Origin: Nitrospira sp.
GTDB lineage: Bacteria > Nitrospirota > Nitrospiria > Nitrospirales > Nitrospiraceae
DNA length: 7,021 nucleotides
Direction: 5' to 3'
Assembly: GCA_030456405.1 (NCBI GenBank)
Contig: JAKDNQ010000109.1
Span: 1-7,021, forward strand
Part shown: positions 5,524 through 7,021 of the stretch, in pieces
Numbering within the stretch: position 1 is the stretch's first letter
How the letters are laid out: the number at the start of each line of letters is the position of its first letter
Translations under genes and position numbers: made by a program
Notes under the pieces: generated by a model
What the model was told of the DNA's origin: nothing
What the model saw: only the letters and a program-made list of their open reading frames with translations
Database searches by the model: none

Positions 5524-5826
5524 TCAAGCGGGCGCTGTGCCTTCGGTGCTGAATCCTGGCTTTGATATTGTCACGGGTGAGGTTCCGGCTTCTTTCAGCT
5601 TATCTCCCAGGCCGTACGCCAGAAGCGTTTCCTGCAGGCTTTCGCAAGTGTGGTCAAGGAGAAAGTCCAGACCGATGAGAGCATAATGGAGAGGGTGGCC
5701 ATGTGGACCATCGACACGAAAGACATGCGCGCGGCTGGCGCCCTCCTCGAAATCAGCGATATGGTGCTTGGGGAACTGCTGGCGTAGATAGAGGCGAATG
5801 ACATCGACCTTGGCTAGATTGCTCAC
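5524..5826 (-). CDS. Small protein of unknown function
   Basis: I do not recognise this 100-residue protein. It is soluble, with no signal peptide or membrane segment and no cysteine pair typical of a metal site. The N-terminal part (about residues 5-35) is predicted helix then strand: VDVIRLYLRQQFPKHHIADF. A strand-rich middle follows (AHVFRVDG...LHYALIGLDFLLDH), then a helical SLQETLLAYGLGDKLKEAG stretch and a disordered tail (KPGFSTEGTAPA). It starts at GTG (5824-5826), with GAAAAGG about five bases upstream as ribosome site, and stops at TGA (5524-5526). The ordered amphipathic pattern, and the lack of a competing frame of equal quality, make it a probable real gene. Its distance from folB (about 235 bases) gives no strong functional link. 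It could be a conserved small adaptor or regulator, but this is not shown. Confidence 0.65.
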   Translation of the reverse strand: MSNLAKVDVIRLYLRQQFPKHHIADFEEGASRAHVFRVDGPHGHPLHYALIGLDFLLDHTCESLQETLLAYGLGDKLKEAGTSPVTISKPGFSTEGTAPA

Positions 5827-5844
5827 GTGCGCCTTTTCTACTTT

Positions 5845-5875
5845 TTTATATAGTTCAAAAATTTAGATCCTGAAT
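5845..5875 (-). promoter_or_regulatory. AT-rich candidate promoter of the small unknown gene
   Basis: The minus strand reads TATATAAA (5852-5845) about 20 bases upstream of the GTG start, inside the most AT-rich stretch of the window (5839-5866). The best -35 candidate, TTCAGG (5874-5869), is poor. The -10 box is good and the position is right, so a promoter is plausible. Confidence 0.35.
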
Positions 5876-5915
5876 ACGTTATTCCAATGAAGCTTTACGA
5901 AATCCTGCCAGAATG

Positions 5916-5935
5916 CCCCGCCTGGAAGGGCGGGG
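5916..5935. repeat. GC-rich hairpin 1 with GGAA tetraloop
   Basis: CCCCGCCT-GGAA-GGGCGGGG forms an eight-pair stem, closed by a T-G wobble, around a GNRA-type tetraloop. No U-run follows on either strand. It differs by one base from the hairpin at 5990-6009. Confidence 0.7.
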
Positions 5936-5989
5936 ATGAATGGCAGCCCGTAGCGAAGCGGAGGTAACGTCCCTCTTGGTTTACAAAAG

Positions 5990-6009
5990 CCCCGCCCGGA
6001 AGGGCGGGG
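5990..6009. terminator. GC-rich hairpin 2 with GGAA tetraloop, terminator-like
   Basis: CCCCGCCC-GGAA-GGGCGGGG is a perfect eight-pair stem with a GNRA loop. On the plus strand TTCTTTA follows and on the minus strand CTTTTGT follows, so it could act as an intrinsic terminator in either direction, though both U-tracts are imperfect. No gene in the window ends here, because the flanking genes are divergent. It may end a small RNA or be left over from a lost element. Confidence 0.5.
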
Positions 6010-6110
6010 TTCTTTACTACAGAACTATATCATCTTGAAATTGCACTGATTGTATTGCCTATCGATTGGGCAATGTGTGAGGTGCTGTGATAGGGCGAGC
6101 TATTGTGTGC

Positions 6111-6156
6111 TTGTCCACACGCTTATCCACATGCCGTACACATCTTTTGTGGACAT
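6111..6156. promoter_or_regulatory. Cluster of DnaA-box-like sequences
   Basis: TTATCCACA (6123-6131) matches the DnaA box consensus perfectly. TTGTCCACA (6111-6119) has one mismatch. TGTGGACAT (6148-6156) is an inverted copy with two mismatches. TGTCCACA/TGTGGACA (6112-6119 and 6148-6155) form a perfect inverted repeat around the central box. A further one-mismatch site, TCATCCACA, lies at 6344-6352. AT-rich sequence lies just left of the cluster (6021-6057). This could be a DnaA-regulated promoter region or part of an origin, but no origin-associated gene is in the window. Confidence 0.4.
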
Positions 6157-6449
6157 TGCGAGTGAGGGGAGCGATGTCCTACTCTTCCCCCGCCTTTCCT
6201 ATCGTGGCGTTCAATGCTCATGTCGTCGAAATGCTTGATTAAGCATGGCATTTATGCGTTGCCCCCTACTTTAGTAGTATAGCATGTGCAGGTACGGGCT
6301 CATGGTGTGAAAATCGGGCATGCCGTCTATGCTTCCTCATTCGTCATCCACAATTTCGCATCAAAATAGGGGGAATACGCATACTCTCGAACGAATCGAT
6401 CCAGATGCCTATTCTCATTGTGTCATGCATGTATCATGTACCTGAAGGA

Positions 6450-6458
6450 TGGTATGAT
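6450..6458 (+). promoter_or_regulatory. Extended -10 promoter of the terminal membrane-protein gene
   Basis: TGGTATGAT is a TGn-TATGAT extended -10 element with five of six matches in the hexamer. No good -35 box is found 16-18 bases upstream, which is typical of extended -10 promoters. Transcription would start near 6465, giving a leader of about 60 bases. Confidence 0.45.
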
Positions 6459-6473
6459 TCATCCCTTTGGGCC

Positions 6474-6494
6474 CGTTCTTCTCGAGAACGAGAA
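6474..6494 (+). promoter_or_regulatory. Two mutually exclusive hairpins in the 5' leader
   Basis: CGTTCT (6474-6479) can pair with AGAACG (6485-6490). Alternatively TTCTCG (6479-6484) can pair with CGAGAA (6489-6494). The two six-pair stems share bases, so only one can form. They lie between the predicted transcription start and the ribosome site (6512-6517). The central TTCTCGAGAA is also a 10-bp palindrome that could bind a dimeric regulator. Confidence 0.35.
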
Positions 6495-6525
6495 ATCCGG
6501 AGTCGATAGGGTAGGAGCACGCATC

Positions 6526-7021
6526 AATGCCGAAACTTGTGACAGTGTTGCGACCTGAGAAGATTGATGAACAAGCGCGCCACTATGTCCGATCCCATAT
6601 CCTCCTCCCGGCCGGAACGATTGGACTTATCTCCATGGTTGGTGGGATTGGGGCGCTTGGCTATCAATTACTGGCAAGTCATACCTACAGCTGGGTGACA
6701 TTCCTCAGCAGCTCGATCCTAATCTTGGTTGGCGCGGCCTGCGGGTTCGCGCAAGCTCGCTATCATCGTTATCTCTTTAAGACATTTCCCGAGGTGTATG
6801 CGGCAAAATTGAGGACCGCTGTGGCTCAACGCACGAGAAAGGCCAAGCCTGAGCCGGACGTACCTGTCATCGAGCATCCTGGGCGTGGCTTTGTGACGGC
6901 TATCTCGCTTGCCGGAGCGGTTCTGATCTTCGGCGCATCAGCTGCGACGTTTATGCGTGGCGATCTCGACCCGCTTCCTTCTGTGTTGGTGCCATGGGCG
7001 GGATTCTTCTGGGCCAAGTTG
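6526..7021 (+). CDS. Unrecognised membrane protein, N-terminal part (cut by window end)
   Basis: The frame starts at ATG (6526-6528) with TAGGAG (6512-6517) eight bases upstream. It stays open for 165 codons to the window edge, so the C-terminus is missing. The first 25 residues are charged and cytoplasmic in character (MPKLVTVLRPEKIDEQARHY). Two hydrophobic helices follow at about 27-48 and 54-74, then a basic segment (RYHRYLFKTFPEVY to QRTRKAKPEPD, about 76-112). A third helix lies at about 122-141, and a fourth hydrophobic stretch begins near 150. By the positive-inside rule both ends of the first helix pair and the basic loop should be cytoplasmic. I find no catalytic or transporter motif and cannot assign a family. 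The codon use and strong ribosome site support a real gene. It is divergent from the small gene at 5524-5826 and has its own promoter. Confidence 0.8.

Larger units (their letters stand above)
5827..6525. other. 700-bp gene-free divergent region
   Basis: The region lies between the minus-strand gene ending its 5' side at 5826 and the plus-strand gene starting at 6526. No convincing coding frame is present: the longest plus-strand frame (6050-6238) has an unlikely Cys-rich composition. It holds an AT-rich promoter region, two GC hairpins, a DnaA-box-like cluster, GCATGC-type palindromes (GGCATGCC at 6317-6324, CATGCATG at 6424-6431), a small hairpin ATGCTT-GATT-AAGCAT (6231-6246) and an extended -10 promoter. 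The length and number of structures are more than two simple promoters need. Confidence 0.6.

Noticed and set aside
6050..6238. Plus-strand open frame of 62 codons
   Set aside because: Cys-rich, irregular composition, no ribosome site, and it overlaps the DnaA-box-like cluster; it looks like chance.

Overview
The window looks like a chromosomal segment from a moderately GC-rich Gram-negative-type bacterium. The intergenic style (short inverted-repeat elements, repeats built from GGCTATA/TATAGCC units) and the gene content remind me of Nitrospira (Nitrospirota), but that is an impression. No rRNA or other marker gene here proves it.

Layout. Positions 71-3245, all on the minus strand, hold a Hanks-type Ser/Thr signalling module. 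Read in transcription order it is a membrane-anchored protein kinase (1845-3245), a PP2C-family phosphatase (1017-1817, or to 1832 if a CTG start is used), and a cytoplasmic protein with one intact and one degenerate FHA domain (71-787). Kinase and phosphatase are tightly coupled: the phosphatase Shine-Dalgarno sequence starts at the base after the kinase stop codon. The FHA gene is separated from them by a 197-bp element with perfect 19-bp terminal inverted repeats and flanking TA dinucleotides, probably a MITE. A good sigma70-like promoter precedes the kinase and fixes its start at the ATG at 3245. Together the three products form a write/erase/read set for Ser/Thr phosphorylation.

Positions 3246-3484 are intergenic and hold a hairpin-forming repeat. 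Positions 3485-5288 (minus) hold a two-gene unit. The upstream gene encodes dihydroneopterin aldolase (FolB) fused in frame to a SAM-dependent methyltransferase. One base after it begins a PHP-domain phosphoesterase of the YciV/RNase AM type with all nine expected metal ligands. Further upstream, a small gene of unknown function (5524-5826, minus) starts with GTG.

Positions 5827-6525 form a ~700-bp gene-free divergent region. It holds two near-identical GC-rich hairpins with GGAA tetraloops, a cluster of DnaA-box-like 9-mers including one perfect TTATCCACA, several GCATGC-type palindromes, and an extended -10 promoter for the last gene. That gene (6526 to the window end, plus strand) encodes the N-terminal part of an unrecognised membrane protein and is cut by the window edge.

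The items most worth following up are the phosphatase start codon (a CTG fits the ribosome binding site far better than the TTG), the FolB-methyltransferase fusion, the MITE-like element splitting the phospho-signalling module, and the DnaA-box-bearing divergent region. I see no clearly new defence or mobile system in the window.
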